In this document: piece by piece, positions 1 to 8,191 of the stretch
Position numbering within the stretch: the first letter of the stretch is position 1
Layout of the letters: each line of letters begins with the position of its first letter
Assembly (NCBI GenBank): GCA_964448935.1
Contig: CAYVBE010000029.1
Span: 1-28,567 of the forward strand
Length of the DNA: 28,567 nucleotides
Reading direction: 5' to 3'
DNA from: CAYVBE01 sp964448935
GTDB taxonomy: Bacteria; Planctomycetota; Brocadiia; SM23-32
Notes under the pieces: model-generated
What the model was told of the DNA's origin: nothing
Database searches by the model: none
The model's input: only the letters and a program-made list of their open reading frames with translations
Program-made: the position numbers and the translations under genes

Positions 1-2
1 CG

Positions 3-203
3 GGCCTGGAGAAATACCGCAAAGGCCGGCTCTACGAGCCGAAGAACGCCCTAGACTTGATGGAGAAAGCCAGTTACTTCGACCCCGATCTCATGGGCGT
101 CGTGCGCCACCTGCACGAGGGAGACGCCGGCCGCTTCCCCACCTGGCAGACGTTGATGAACGCGCTGAAACGGCCGCAGGTGAAGAGGCCCGATGCCGGG
201 TGA
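3..203 (+). CDS. C-terminal fragment of an unidentified protein
   Basis: An open frame enters the window from the left and ends at a TGA at 201-203, giving 66 residues of a C-terminus (it contains YEPKNALDLMEKASYFDP and ends KRPDAG). The composition is that of a normal soluble protein and codon use matches the neighbouring genes. I do not recognise the family from this fragment. Two short inverted repeats follow the stop, and a promoter-like site for the next gene follows those, so this gene probably ends an upstream transcription unit. Function unknown. Confidence 0.6.
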   Translation, partial: GLEKYRKGRLYEPKNALDLMEKASYFDPDLMGVVRHLHEGDAGRFPTWQTLMNALKRPQVKRPDAG

Positions 204-232
204 GCCGACCATCGGCCGCGCGTCGGCCGACG
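204..232. repeat. Pair of short inverted repeats after the upstream gene
   Basis: GCCGA at 204-208 pairs with TCGGC at 212-216 across a 3-base loop. It is followed by a perfect 12-base palindrome, CGTCGGCCGACG, at 221-232. The position directly after a stop codon fits a transcription-end structure, but there is no T-run, so a classical intrinsic terminator is not supported. Confidence 0.35.
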
Positions 233-305
233 ACCTGCCTATAGACTCGTAGACATCTCTGAAACCGCTGTCAAGTCCGGGGCCTGACCGTCTCCCTACT
301 CGTCC

Positions 306-334
306 TTGCTGCGGGCAAGGCCGTGCCTTATTCT
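306..334 (+). promoter_or_regulatory. Putative sigma70-type promoter for the DUF1961 gene
   Basis: TTGCTG at 306-311 and TATTCT at 329-334 are separated by 17 bp and lie about 50 bp upstream of the ATG at 385. The 181-bp gap 204-384 otherwise holds only the short inverted repeats. Confidence 0.4.
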
Positions 335-384
335 GTTCCCTCAGGCCGGCAGGTCATTCAATCGGTCGAGCAAGGGAGTAAGCC

Positions 385-1110
385 ATGGCAAAGGACGAAT
401 TCGACGCGCTGTTGGAACGGGACTGGCGGCTTGCTTTTCACGATCCCGGCACGGGGGACTGGCATGAGCGCTGGTTCCTGGACGGGGAACGGGCCGATGT
501 CCGCAACACGCCGAAGGGGATGGTCTTCTCGGCCGGGCCGGTGGCCTATGACAACGGGTCGCACTCGGTTCTCTGGACGAAAGACGACTTCGCGGGAGAT
601 GTGCGCATCGAGTTCGACTACACCCGGCTGGACACCATCACCCGCTTCGTCAACATCCTCTACATCCAGGCCACGGGCATCGGGGAAGACCCCTACAGCG
701 AGGACATCGCCGAGTGGTCACACCTGCGCCAGGTGCCCTATATGTCCTGCTACTTCAACAACATGCACCTGCTGCACATCAGCTTCGCGGCGTTCGGCAA
801 CGAGAACGACGAGGACGAGGACTACGTGCGCGCGCGACGCTACCCCGCCCGCCCGGACCGGCCCTTCGGCCAGACGGACCTGCCGCCGGACAACTTCATG
901 ACGGGACTCTTCCGACCCGGTGAGACCTACCACTGCTGCGCCGTCAAGACCGACGACGACCTGTTCTTCCAGGTCCGGGGCGAGGAGGCGGGCGACCTGT
1001 TCCACTGGCCCCTGGGGGAAGTTGAGCCGCTGAGCCACGGCCACATCGGCATCCGCCACATGTGGACGCGCTGCTCGCGCTACGCCGACTTCAAAGTCTG
1101 GACCCTGTAG
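385..1110 (+). CDS. DUF1961 family protein
   Basis: A 241-residue soluble protein without signal peptide or membrane segment. The central part (around residues 40-160) has the pattern I associate with DUF1961: a VLWTKDDFAGDVRIEFDYTR segment, then VNILYIQATG, then YFNNMHLLHISFAAF. The C-terminal part has the TGLFRPGETYH and GHIGIRHMWTR segments. The family is thought to adopt a concanavalin-A-like beta-sandwich and occurs in polysaccharide-degradation loci; its reaction is not established. The ATG is supported by AAGGGAG six bases upstream. It is followed 12 bp later by the propeller gene and then the DUF1593 gene on the same strand, so the three are probably one operon for glycan breakdown. 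The family call rests on remembered motifs, not on a search. Confidence 0.75.
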   Translation: MAKDEFDALLERDWRLAFHDPGTGDWHERWFLDGERADVRNTPKGMVFSAGPVAYDNGSHSVLWTKDDFAGDVRIEFDYTRLDTITRFVNILYIQATGIGEDPYSEDIAEWSHLRQVPYMSCYFNNMHLLHISFAAFGNENDEDEDYVRARRYPARPDRPFGQTDLPPDNFMTGLFRPGETYHCCAVKTDDDLFFQVRGEEAGDLFHWPLGEVEPLSHGHIGIRHMWTRCSRYADFKVWTL

Positions 1111-1122
1111 AGGGGAGCCGCC

Positions 1123-2217
1123 GTGAAAGAAGAGCGATTCGAACTGAACCCGGTGCACGACGGCCCCGGCACCACGCTGCTGAGCTGGAACGGCACCTGC
1201 CCGGAAAGCCCCGACGGGCGGCGCGTGGCTTACTTTCGCATGCCCGTCCCCGCCTCCGAGACCACCCGGCCCTTCACCGGCGAGATATGGGTGTGCGGTG
1301 GCGACCTTACCGGTCACCGCAAGGTCTTTGAGATGGGGATGGAGTGCGCGGGCTTCCAGCATAACGGCGGGATGGCGACATGGTTGGACGACCGGCGGCT
1401 GGCCTTCCGGAGCACCGCAGGCCCGACGGAGACGATCTATGTGGTGGATGCCGAAACCGGCGAACTGCTGCACGAACCAATCGCCGGCGGCATCGGGCAC
1501 TACGCCGTGCGGGGAAAAGTGCCCTTCTCGGTCACGGCAACCGAACGCGATGAAAACGCGGCATACCCGGGGATTGACGAGGCGGGCATCTACGCCCTGG
1601 ATTGCAATGCCGGTTCAGCAGAGAAGGTCGTCGCCACCGAGCACGTGCTGAGTTTCGTTCGTTCCCGGGGCTTCACGCCAACGGAACGAACGCCGAGCAT
1701 CTCACACGTCATGCTGAACTCCACCGCCGAACGGGTCATGGCCCGCTGGGACCTGAAGGAATGCAAGGCGATCATCTCGTGCGATGTCGGCGGTGGCGAA
1801 TGGAAGATAATCCCCGACAAACCGCTGCACCAGATATGGTTCGATACGGAGACCTACGCGGCGGTCTATCGGCAGACCGGGCACGTCCACCAATACGCGC
1901 AGGATGGGACGAGGCTGGAGATGCTGGCGGGGCCGGGGAACCATTTCGATATCTCGCCGGACAGGCAGTGGATCGTCACGGACCCCGGATATCACCAGGT
2001 GCCGGTGACAATACACCTCTACCGTCGCGGCGAGACAGAGCCGGCAGCCACGCTCGCCAGTCACAACCTGGGCCACCCGACGTGGCATTTGCGCGCGCAC
2101 GCCAATCCAGTATTCTCACGGGACGGGCGGAGGGTCTATTTCCTTCATCCGCTGGATGATGGGACGGTGCAGGCTGTGCGCGTGAACGTCGCATCGGTCG
2201 TCGAGAAACGGGAGTGA
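1123..2217 (+). CDS. TolB/oligogalacturonate-lyase-like beta-propeller protein (paralogue A)
   Basis: A 364-residue protein starting at GTG, without signal peptide. It has several propeller blades of the PD40/TolB kind: CPESPDGRRVAYFRM near the N-terminus, GNHFDISPDRQWIVTD, and HANPVFSRDGRRVYFLHP near the C-terminus. Cytoplasmic oligogalacturonate lyases (PL22) have this fold and a histidine-rich metal site. The conserved histidines here (PLHQIWF, GNHFD, HAHANP) fit a distant relationship, but lyase activity is inference. It is clearly paralogous to the minus-strand gene at 3623-4846: both share TLLSWNGTCPESPDG and the ANPVFSRDGR segment. The stop overlaps a possible GTG start of the next gene, which supports co-transcription with the DUF1961 and DUF1593 genes. 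A regulatory or sugar-binding propeller is the alternative. Confidence 0.72.
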   Translation: MKEERFELNPVHDGPGTTLLSWNGTCPESPDGRRVAYFRMPVPASETTRPFTGEIWVCGGDLTGHRKVFEMGMECAGFQHNGGMATWLDDRRLAFRSTAGPTETIYVVDAETGELLHEPIAGGIGHYAVRGKVPFSVTATERDENAAYPGIDEAGIYALDCNAGSAEKVVATEHVLSFVRSRGFTPTERTPSISHVMLNSTAERVMARWDLKECKAIISCDVGGGEWKIIPDKPLHQIWFDTETYAAVYRQTGHVHQYAQDGTRLEMLAGPGNHFDISPDRQWIVTDPGYHQVPVTIHLYRRGETEPAATLASHNLGHPTWHLRAHANPVFSRDGRRVYFLHPLDDGTVQAVRVNVASVVEKRE

Positions 2218-2258
2218 AGACTCCCGATCAGGCCAATTCCCGGCGAATGGAGCGCGCA

Positions 2259-3587
2259 ATGCCCGAGAGGCCAAGATTGATTGTTCTGACGGACATCGGT
2301 GGTGACCCGGACGACGAGCAGTCGCTGATACGTCTGCTGGTGCATGCCAACGAGTTCCGGATCGAAGGCATCCTCTGCGAGCACTGGCGCGACGGGCACC
2401 GCTACGCCCCCGACGGGCAGATGGAGCTCGTCGAGCGAATTCTGGCTGCGTACGGCCAGGTACGGCCGAACCTGAGGAAGCATGACGACGCCTTTCCGGA
2501 GCCTGCGGCGCTGCTGGCGGGTCTGAAGCGCGGCGCTGCCGAAGTGCCCTTCACACTGGATGAGGATGCCAGCCGGGGGACGGCGGACCTGATTGGTGCC
2601 GGAAAGGACACCGCGGCCTCCGACTGGATAATCTCCCGTGTTGACCGGCCCGACCCGCGGCCGGTCAACATCTGCGTCTGGGGCGGCACGGCCGACCTGG
2701 CACAGGCGCTGTGGAGGGTCCGGGACACCCGGGGGGCGGAAGAAGTCGCCCGGTTCGTCGCTAAACTCCGCGTCCACGCCATCAGCGACCAGGACGCCAC
2801 CGGCCCCTGGATAAGGTCGAGTTTCCCCGAGCTGTTCTACGTGCTGAACCACTCCCGCGAGGGGAACAAAATGCTCTCCTGCTACCGTGGCATGTTCCTT
2901 GGCGGCGACGAATCACTGACGTCGCGGACGTGGGTAAACACCCAGATCAGCCGGGGCCACGGGCCTCTGGGTGCCCTCTATCCCCGCAGCACGTGGACCG
3001 GACCCAACCCTCACGGCTGCCTCAAGGAGGGCGACACGCCTTCGTGGTTTTACTTCTTCGACAACGGGCTACATGTGCCCGAATGTCCCGCCTACGGTGG
3101 TTGGGGTGGCCGTTTCGAACCGAACGGGCATTTCTATCAGGACGCAATGGACACGGTGGAAGGCAATACCAGCGGCCCCGCGACCGTATGGCGCTGGCGA
3201 CCTGCCTTCCAGCGGGAGTTCCAGGCCCGCATGGATTGGTGCGTGCTGCCGCCGAAGCGCGCCGCGCATCCCCCCGTGGCCATACTCAACGGTGACCTGA
3301 CAACCCGACCCCTGGAACTGACAGCCCGGCGCGGTGATACCGTCAGCCTCAGCGCAGAGGGATCGCAGCCGGCGGACGGCGGGAAGCTCTCCTACCACTG
3401 GTGGCAATACCGAGAGGCGGGGACCTACCCCAGAACAGTTCGCCTGACCGATGCCGACCGCGAAAGAACCGAGGTCCACGTGCCCCGCGACGCCGCGGGA
3501 AAGGATATCCATATCATACTTGAAGTAACCGGCTCCGGCGATCCACCGATCGTCCGCTATCGGCGTGCCATCCTCCGGGTGGGCTGA
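2259..3587 (+). CDS. DUF1593 / Sde182-like protein with nucleoside-hydrolase-like domain
   Basis: A 442-residue protein. Residues 1-340 look like the nucleoside-hydrolase-like domain of the Sde182/DUF1593 family: the N-terminal TDIGGDPDDEQSL carries the aspartate cluster that binds calcium in true nucleoside hydrolases. Residues about 350-442 match the Ig-like C-terminal domain of the family (LSYHWWQYREAGTYP and DIHIILEVTGSGDPP). The family was named from a cellulose-binding protein of a marine polysaccharide degrader; substrates are mostly unknown. I prefer the ATG at 2259, which has GGAG (2249-2252) six bases upstream. A GTG at 2214 overlapping the previous stop would add 15 residues but has no well-spaced ribosome site. 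No signal peptide is seen with either start, which is unusual because many relatives are secreted. Confidence 0.85.
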   Translation: MPERPRLIVLTDIGGDPDDEQSLIRLLVHANEFRIEGILCEHWRDGHRYAPDGQMELVERILAAYGQVRPNLRKHDDAFPEPAALLAGLKRGAAEVPFTLDEDASRGTADLIGAGKDTAASDWIISRVDRPDPRPVNICVWGGTADLAQALWRVRDTRGAEEVARFVAKLRVHAISDQDATGPWIRSSFPELFYVLNHSREGNKMLSCYRGMFLGGDESLTSRTWVNTQISRGHGPLGALYPRSTWTGPNPHGCLKEGDTPSWFYFFDNGLHVPECPAYGGWGGRFEPNGHFYQDAMDTVEGNTSGPATVWRWRPAFQREFQARMDWCVLPPKRAAHPPVAILNGDLTTRPLELTARRGDTVSLSAEGSQPADGGKLSYHWWQYREAGTYPRTVRLTDADRERTEVHVPRDAAGKDIHIILEVTGSGDPPIVRYRRAILRVG

Positions 3588-3622
3588 GTCTGACCGCTCT
3601 GAGGCGGAGCGCCCCCAGGCAC

Positions 3623-4846
3623 CTACAGGTCAGTAATCTCCCCGATGGACACTCGGACCACCTCGACTTTGAACAGACCCGTGTAGTCCCTGGGTGTTCG
3701 GTCCATGGACTTCTCCGCCGGGCGCGTGTAATACACGCTCCTTCCGTCGCGGGAGAAGACGGGGTTGGCGTGGCACTTCAGGCTCCAGCTCGGAAAGGTC
3801 AGGAAGCCCGAGTCGTAGCGGTCCAGCACGGCGGTCGGCTCCGTCTGGCCGCGCCGGTAGAGCCATATCTCCAGGGGGATCAGGCGGTCGCGGGAGTCGG
3901 TCACAAACCAGCTTCCGTCACTGGTGCAGTCGAAATGGTTCCCCTCCCCGGCCAGCACTTCGAGCCGTTCACCGTCCCGGGTGTAGCGGCCGATGCGGCG
4001 TTCGTCCGATCCGCGGCTGACGGCCATGTAGGTCTCGTCGTCGAACCACAACTGGTGGAACGGCCGCGGATGGTTCTCCGTCATCACGATGTCGTTGCCC
4101 TGGAGGTCGGTCGAGACGATGGTCGTCCGGTCTTCCGCGCCCTTCTTCATGTTCAGCCGGCACATCACGCGGGTTCCGGAGGGATTGGGGCAGACGTGGG
4201 TAATGCCCTCCGACACGTCGTTGTAGCCCCTCGATTCGAGCAACCGGTGGAGTTCGGCGGCGGCCACCACTTTCCTCACCGCCCCGCTGTTGCAGTCCAG
4301 TTCGTATATTCCGGGCTCATCTATTGCCGGATACCCGGGGTTCTCGCCCATGTTGGGGATCGTAATGGCGAAGTAGAGCATGCCGCCCACGCTCAGATGG
4401 CCGATGCCGGCGCAAATCGGCCCGTGCAATACTTCCCCCGTCTCCACGTCAATTACCCGGATGTCTCGGATCAGGCGCTTGTATTCTTCGGGGATGCTCG
4501 GCTGCCCGGCTTCGAGCATGATGTGGGAGTAGTCCGCCTCGCAGGGCCGCCAGGTTTGAAACGCAAACCTGCGGTTGTCCACCCATGAGCCCTGGGCACC
4601 GTTGTGATTATTGCTGACGAATTCAAACAGCCGGCGGTGGTTGGTGAAGTCGGCATCACAGACCCAGAGCTCGGCGGGGGCCGTTTTGCCGGCGTACTGG
4701 ACTGACGGGGACAGCTTTGCCATTCGAGTGTAACCGATGCGGCTTCCGTCCGGGCTCTCCGGACAGGTGCCGTTCCAGCTCAGAAGCGTGGACTCCGGGC
4801 CCTCGACGATGGGTTCTGCTTTGCTGCTTCTCTCAATCTTTAACAT
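3623..4846 (-). CDS. TolB/oligogalacturonate-lyase-like beta-propeller protein (paralogue B)
   Basis: A 407-residue soluble protein without signal peptide. It shares with paralogue A (1123-2217) the N-terminal TLLSWNGTCPESPDG, the middle HQLWFDDETYMAV and GNHFD segments, and the C-terminal CHANPVFSRDGRSVYYTRP. It is about 40 residues longer, mostly through an insert around residues 90-120. The ATG at 4846 is chosen because AAAGGGA lies five bases upstream and the alignment with A starts there; a start at 4903 would add 19 unconserved residues. It is the last gene of the apparent nagA-dppA-GH2 operon, 65 bp after the GH2 gene, and converges on the DUF1593 gene. By analogy with PL22 it might act on short uronate-containing oligosaccharides, but catalysis is not shown. 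A non-enzymatic propeller is possible. Confidence 0.72.
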   Translation of the reverse strand: MLKIERSSKAEPIVEGPESTLLSWNGTCPESPDGSRIGYTRMAKLSPSVQYAGKTAPAELWVCDADFTNHRRLFEFVSNNHNGAQGSWVDNRRFAFQTWRPCEADYSHIMLEAGQPSIPEEYKRLIRDIRVIDVETGEVLHGPICAGIGHLSVGGMLYFAITIPNMGENPGYPAIDEPGIYELDCNSGAVRKVVAAAELHRLLESRGYNDVSEGITHVCPNPSGTRVMCRLNMKKGAEDRTTIVSTDLQGNDIVMTENHPRPFHQLWFDDETYMAVSRGSDERRIGRYTRDGERLEVLAGEGNHFDCTSDGSWFVTDSRDRLIPLEIWLYRRGQTEPTAVLDRYDSGFLTFPSWSLKCHANPVFSRDGRSVYYTRPAEKSMDRTPRDYTGLFKVEVVRVSIGEITDL

Positions 4847-4911
4847 CGGAATCCCTTTCTGTCTGTTGGGCCCCGGATCCCGTCGTGGCAGGCCGGAGAC
4901 CACCTCCTCGC

Positions 4912-7308
4912 TCAGACACCTCTCATGCTGGCCGTGTCTCCCGTCAGCCCCTCGGATTCGGCGGTCAGAATGATCTCACCAGATCCCCCGTCAGAGCGCA
5001 GGTAGACGACGCATTTGCCGTTGAAGGCACTGCGGAAATCGGCGCCGTAGGGGGCCGTCGAGGTGGCGTCGCCGTTGCCCACGGCGGCGATCTCGGCCGG
5101 GCCCTCGACGCTGAAATGCACCCGGTTGTCGGCACGGGGGCAGAGCGTCCCGTCCTCGTCCACGATCTCGACCTTGACGAAGGCCATGTCTTCGCCATTG
5201 GCCGCCATCTCCCGCCGGTCCGCCGCAAGCCGGAGGCCGGCCGGCGCGCCGGCGGTGCGCACGACCGTCTCTTTGACCGCTTTCCCCTCCGAGTCATAGG
5301 CGACGGCCTTCATCTCGCCGGGCTCGTACCGGACGCCGTTCCAGACCAGGCGGCACCGGGTCAGTAGATTCTTCACGTGTTTGGTGCGCCTGCCCTGGGA
5401 GACGCCGTTGACGAACAGCTCGACGGCGCCCCAACTGCTGTAGCAGTGCACCGGGGTGATCCGGCCCTCGCGCTCCGGCCAGGTCCAGTGCGGCACCAGG
5501 TGCAGCGTGCCGGCGTCCGCCCAGCGGCTCTGGTAGAGGTAGAAGCGGTCCTTGGGCAACCCGCACAGGTCAATGATGCCGAAGTAGGAGCTTCGGCTCG
5601 GCCACTCCGTGCTGTAAGGGGTCGGCTCGCCCAGGTAATCGAACCCGGTCCAGACGAACTCGCCCATGATGCCGGGGGTCTCGTCCAGCCCGCGGAACTC
5701 GGCGTCCGGGCAGTTCCCCCAGAACGGGCTGGACAGGTCGTAGCTGTTCACCTGCAAGGTCTCGCGGGAGGGATACTTCTCCTCCTCCACGGGGAAGTAG
5801 TACTCGCCGCGGGAACTGACGCAGGAGGCGGTCTCGCTGCCGTACATTGGCCAGTCGGGGTGCTCGCAGCGGTAGCGCGGATAGACGTGGGGCTTATAGT
5901 TCCAACCCGGCACGTCCACCACGTCGGCCAGACCGTTGGCGATGGCCGCTTCAGCGGCGTCGAAGCCGCTGGTGGTCGGCCGCGTGGGGTCCTCCTGCTT
6001 TGCGATGTCGTGCAGGAACTGGCATGTGGCGCGCCCGTTCTCCGCGTCGTTCTGGTCGGGCACCTCGTTGCCCAGGCTCCACATGATGACGCTCGGGTGA
6101 TTCCGGTCGCGCCGGATGAAAGCGCGCAAGTCCTTCTCGCCCCATTCCTCGAAGAGCGTGTGGTAGCCATTCTCGACCTTCCCCAGCCGCCATTCATCGA
6201 ACACCTCAGCGACGATCAGGATGCCCATCTCGTCGGCCAGTTCCGGCAGTTCCGGTGCCGGCGGGTTGTGGCTGGTACGGATGGCGTTGACGCCCATCTC
6301 TTTGAGCAGCCGGAGCTGTCGCCTGAGCGCCGCCCGATTGACCGCGGCCCCCAGCGGGCCGAGGTCGTGGTGCATGCACACGCCGTTCAGGGGAACCTGC
6401 CGACCGTTCAGCAAAAAACCCTCGGCGGGATCGAACGCCAGCGTGCGGATGCCGAAACGCGTGTCGCAGCCATCCACGGCCTCGCCGCCCACCCGGACAA
6501 TCGAGCGGGCGGTGTAGAGCTGAGGCGTCTCCACGGACCACCGCCGCGGCTCCGGCAGCGTCGCCCGCTGCTCGAACACACCGTCCCCGTCCATCGTGCG
6601 CCGCTCTTTGACCGTCGCGACCGCCTCGCCGTCCGGATCGAGCAGCAGTGTCTCCAATTCCACCTCCACCTTCTTCTCCGGGCCGCAGGCGATCTCGGTG
6701 CGCACGGTGACCGTGGCCTCCGATTTCGCCACCTGCGGCGTGGTGATGAAGGTGCCCCCATATGCCACGTGGACCGGCGCCAGGGTGACCAGCCGGACGT
6801 GCCGATAGATGCCGGCCCCGGGATACCACCGCGAGGCGTGCGGCTTGTTGTCCACGGACACCGCCAGCAGGTTCTCGCCGGGCTGCACGAACTCGGTCAG
6901 CTCGAACGCAAACGAGGCGTAGCCGTACGGCCGGCCGCCCACCGCACGGCCGTTGCAGTAAACCTTGCTGTGGCTCATCACCCCGTCGAATTCGACGCGG
7001 ACGCACCTGGATATGACGTCGTCGGGCAGATCGAGCTTCAGTCTGTACCATGCCTGCCCCACATGCGGCAGCCCCGCCGTCCGCCCGGTATGTGCGCGCT
7101 GCTCCCGTTCGCCATCCTCGCCGATCGCCGTGATCTGGATGTCGTTCTCGCGGTCAAACGGGCCGCAGATGGCCCAGTCGTGCGGCACCCGCACCGTCTC
7201 CCATGACGAGTCATCGAAGCCAACGCCCGCGCTTTCGGGAGCATCGCCCCGCCTGAACTTCCAGCCGTCGCGCAACACCGTCACCTGCCGCAAAGCGTTC
7301 TGGCTCAT
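4912..7308 (-). CDS. Glycoside hydrolase family 2 beta-galactosidase-like enzyme
   Basis: A 798-residue GH2 enzyme, expected to hydrolyse terminal beta-galactosides or beta-glucuronides. In order: N-terminal sugar-binding jelly roll (residues 10-175), Ig-like domain (185-290), TIM barrel (292-590) opening with GFLLNGRQVPLNGVCMHHDLG, a DUF4982-like domain (610-680) and a C-terminal Ig-like domain (690-795) of the GH2 C5 type. The acid/base is E415 in MWSLGNEV. The likely nucleophile is E492 in YGSETAS, 77 residues later, the same interval as in E. coli LacZ. GEFVWTGFDYLGEPTPY lies just beyond. The ATG at 7308 follows a GAAGAGG; a TTG at 7362 would add 18 residues. There is no signal peptide, so it is probably cytoplasmic. 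It lies 79 bp downstream of dppA and nagA, which suggests action on imported oligosaccharides. The exact sugar cannot be read from the sequence. Confidence 0.92.
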   Translation of the reverse strand: MSQNALRQVTVLRDGWKFRRGDAPESAGVGFDDSSWETVRVPHDWAICGPFDRENDIQITAIGEDGEREQRAHTGRTAGLPHVGQAWYRLKLDLPDDVISRCVRVEFDGVMSHSKVYCNGRAVGGRPYGYASFAFELTEFVQPGENLLAVSVDNKPHASRWYPGAGIYRHVRLVTLAPVHVAYGGTFITTPQVAKSEATVTVRTEIACGPEKKVEVELETLLLDPDGEAVATVKERRTMDGDGVFEQRATLPEPRRWSVETPQLYTARSIVRVGGEAVDGCDTRFGIRTLAFDPAEGFLLNGRQVPLNGVCMHHDLGPLGAAVNRAALRRQLRLLKEMGVNAIRTSHNPPAPELPELADEMGILIVAEVFDEWRLGKVENGYHTLFEEWGEKDLRAFIRRDRNHPSVIMWSLGNEVPDQNDAENGRATCQFLHDIAKQEDPTRPTTSGFDAAEAAIANGLADVVDVPGWNYKPHVYPRYRCEHPDWPMYGSETASCVSSRGEYYFPVEEEKYPSRETLQVNSYDLSSPFWGNCPDAEFRGLDETPGIMGEFVWTGFDYLGEPTPYSTEWPSRSSYFGIIDLCGLPKDRFYLYQSRWADAGTLHLVPHWTWPEREGRITPVHCYSSWGAVELFVNGVSQGRRTKHVKNLLTRCRLVWNGVRYEPGEMKAVAYDSEGKAVKETVVRTAGAPAGLRLAADRREMAANGEDMAFVKVEIVDEDGTLCPRADNRVHFSVEGPAEIAAVGNGDATSTAPYGADFRSAFNGKCVVYLRSDGGSGEIILTAESEGLTGDTASMRGV

Positions 7309-7387
7309 CCTCTTCGCTCTCCAGTCTTCTGTGAACCCGATCAGCGGCCGCCGCGGCGGCAAGCAGCCACGGCGGGGTGAAACGGGA

Positions 7388-8179
7388 CTACCCGCTGATG
7401 CGCCACAGGGCCTGTTCTACGCCGTCACCCGTGGCCTCGAACGTTCGGCCGTCGAGTATGCGCACGTGGGGGTTGGTCTCGTGCACGGGCAGGCGGCCGC
7501 GGGAGACCTTCTCCAACCGCGCCGTGATGGGCGGCTCAATCACGTATGGCTCCATCTCCGGCGCCTTCTGCACGGCCTCCTTCGCGGTTTCGCGCACCAG
7601 CCGGTGCGCCCGGTCGGGCGGCAGGAGTTTGCCGCCGTAAACACTGAGGCCCTCCTTGACGCAGGCAGTAAGGACGCCGGGGATGAACTCCTCGGCCTCG
7701 CGGCACGCCTTGTCGTCGCCGCTGACCATAACGGTGGGCACGCCGTTTTCGCCTCCGATGGCGGCGTCCACGCCGATCTCGCCGGTCAGCCGGTCATTCA
7801 GCCAGAAATTCTGCCACGACGCGCTGCTCATAGTGTGCTCGAGGATGGCCTCCGGCGTGCCCGCCATGGCATGGAATCCGAGCAGTATCAGCGCATCGTG
7901 CTCGCGGATGCCGGGCATACGGCGCGCCCCGGCGTCCCCCATGATGTACTCCCCGCGCGGGTCGAGTTCCTCCCACAGGAAGTTGTCGCCCCGCCCGCTG
8001 TGCGCATCCACCACGGTGACGGCATCCGCGCCGCCCGCGAAGCAGCCGTCAACACAGGCGTTCACGTCCAGCGTCAGGTAGCGCCGTCCCTCGCCGTAGA
8101 GCGCCCCGTCGTGCATCACGTGCTCGCGGCGGCAGACGCCGCTGATCCCTTCCATGTCCGTCATCACGTAGACTTTCAT
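7388..8179 (-). CDS. dppA: M55 family D-aminopeptidase (DppA-like)
   Basis: A 263-residue zinc D-aminopeptidase of the M55/DppA family, which releases N-terminal D-amino acids from short peptides such as D-Ala-D-Ala. The metal ligands of Bacillus DppA (D8, E10, H60, H104, E133) are matched by D8 and E10 in TDMEGISG, H60 in VVDAHSGRGD, H103 in LLGFHAM and E134 in LTGEIGVDA. H115 in ILEHTMS corresponds to the conserved region near the active site. Length is normal. The ATG is preceded by GAGGAGC four bases upstream. It lies 12 bp after nagA, so it is co-transcribed with an amino-sugar gene. Together they could recycle cell-wall-derived amino sugar and D-peptides, but that link is inference. Confidence 0.93.
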   Translation of the reverse strand: MKVYVMTDMEGISGVCRREHVMHDGALYGEGRRYLTLDVNACVDGCFAGGADAVTVVDAHSGRGDNFLWEELDPRGEYIMGDAGARRMPGIREHDALILLGFHAMAGTPEAILEHTMSSASWQNFWLNDRLTGEIGVDAAIGGENGVPTVMVSGDDKACREAEEFIPGVLTACVKEGLSVYGGKLLPPDRAHRLVRETAKEAVQKAPEMEPYVIEPPITARLEKVSRGRLPVHETNPHVRILDGRTFEATGDGVEQALWRISG

Positions 8180-8191
8180 CGCGCTCCTCGC

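Noticed and set aside
3588..3622. Bidirectional terminator between the two converging sugar blocks
   Set aside because: A CGCTC/GAGCG stem (3595-3599 with 3607-3611) is possible, but it is short and has no T-run on either strand, so it is not reported as a feature.
5377..7206. A plus-strand open frame of about 610 codons opposite the GH2 gene
   Set aside because: It is antisense to a gene with intact GH2 catalytic residues and shows no protein motifs.
4912..7308. Glutamate in GEFVWTGFDYLG (E550) as the GH2 nucleophile
   Set aside because: Comparison with LacZ spacing (acid/base to nucleophile 76 residues) points to E492 in YGSETAS; the GEFVW segment corresponds to the later LacZ GGFVW strand.
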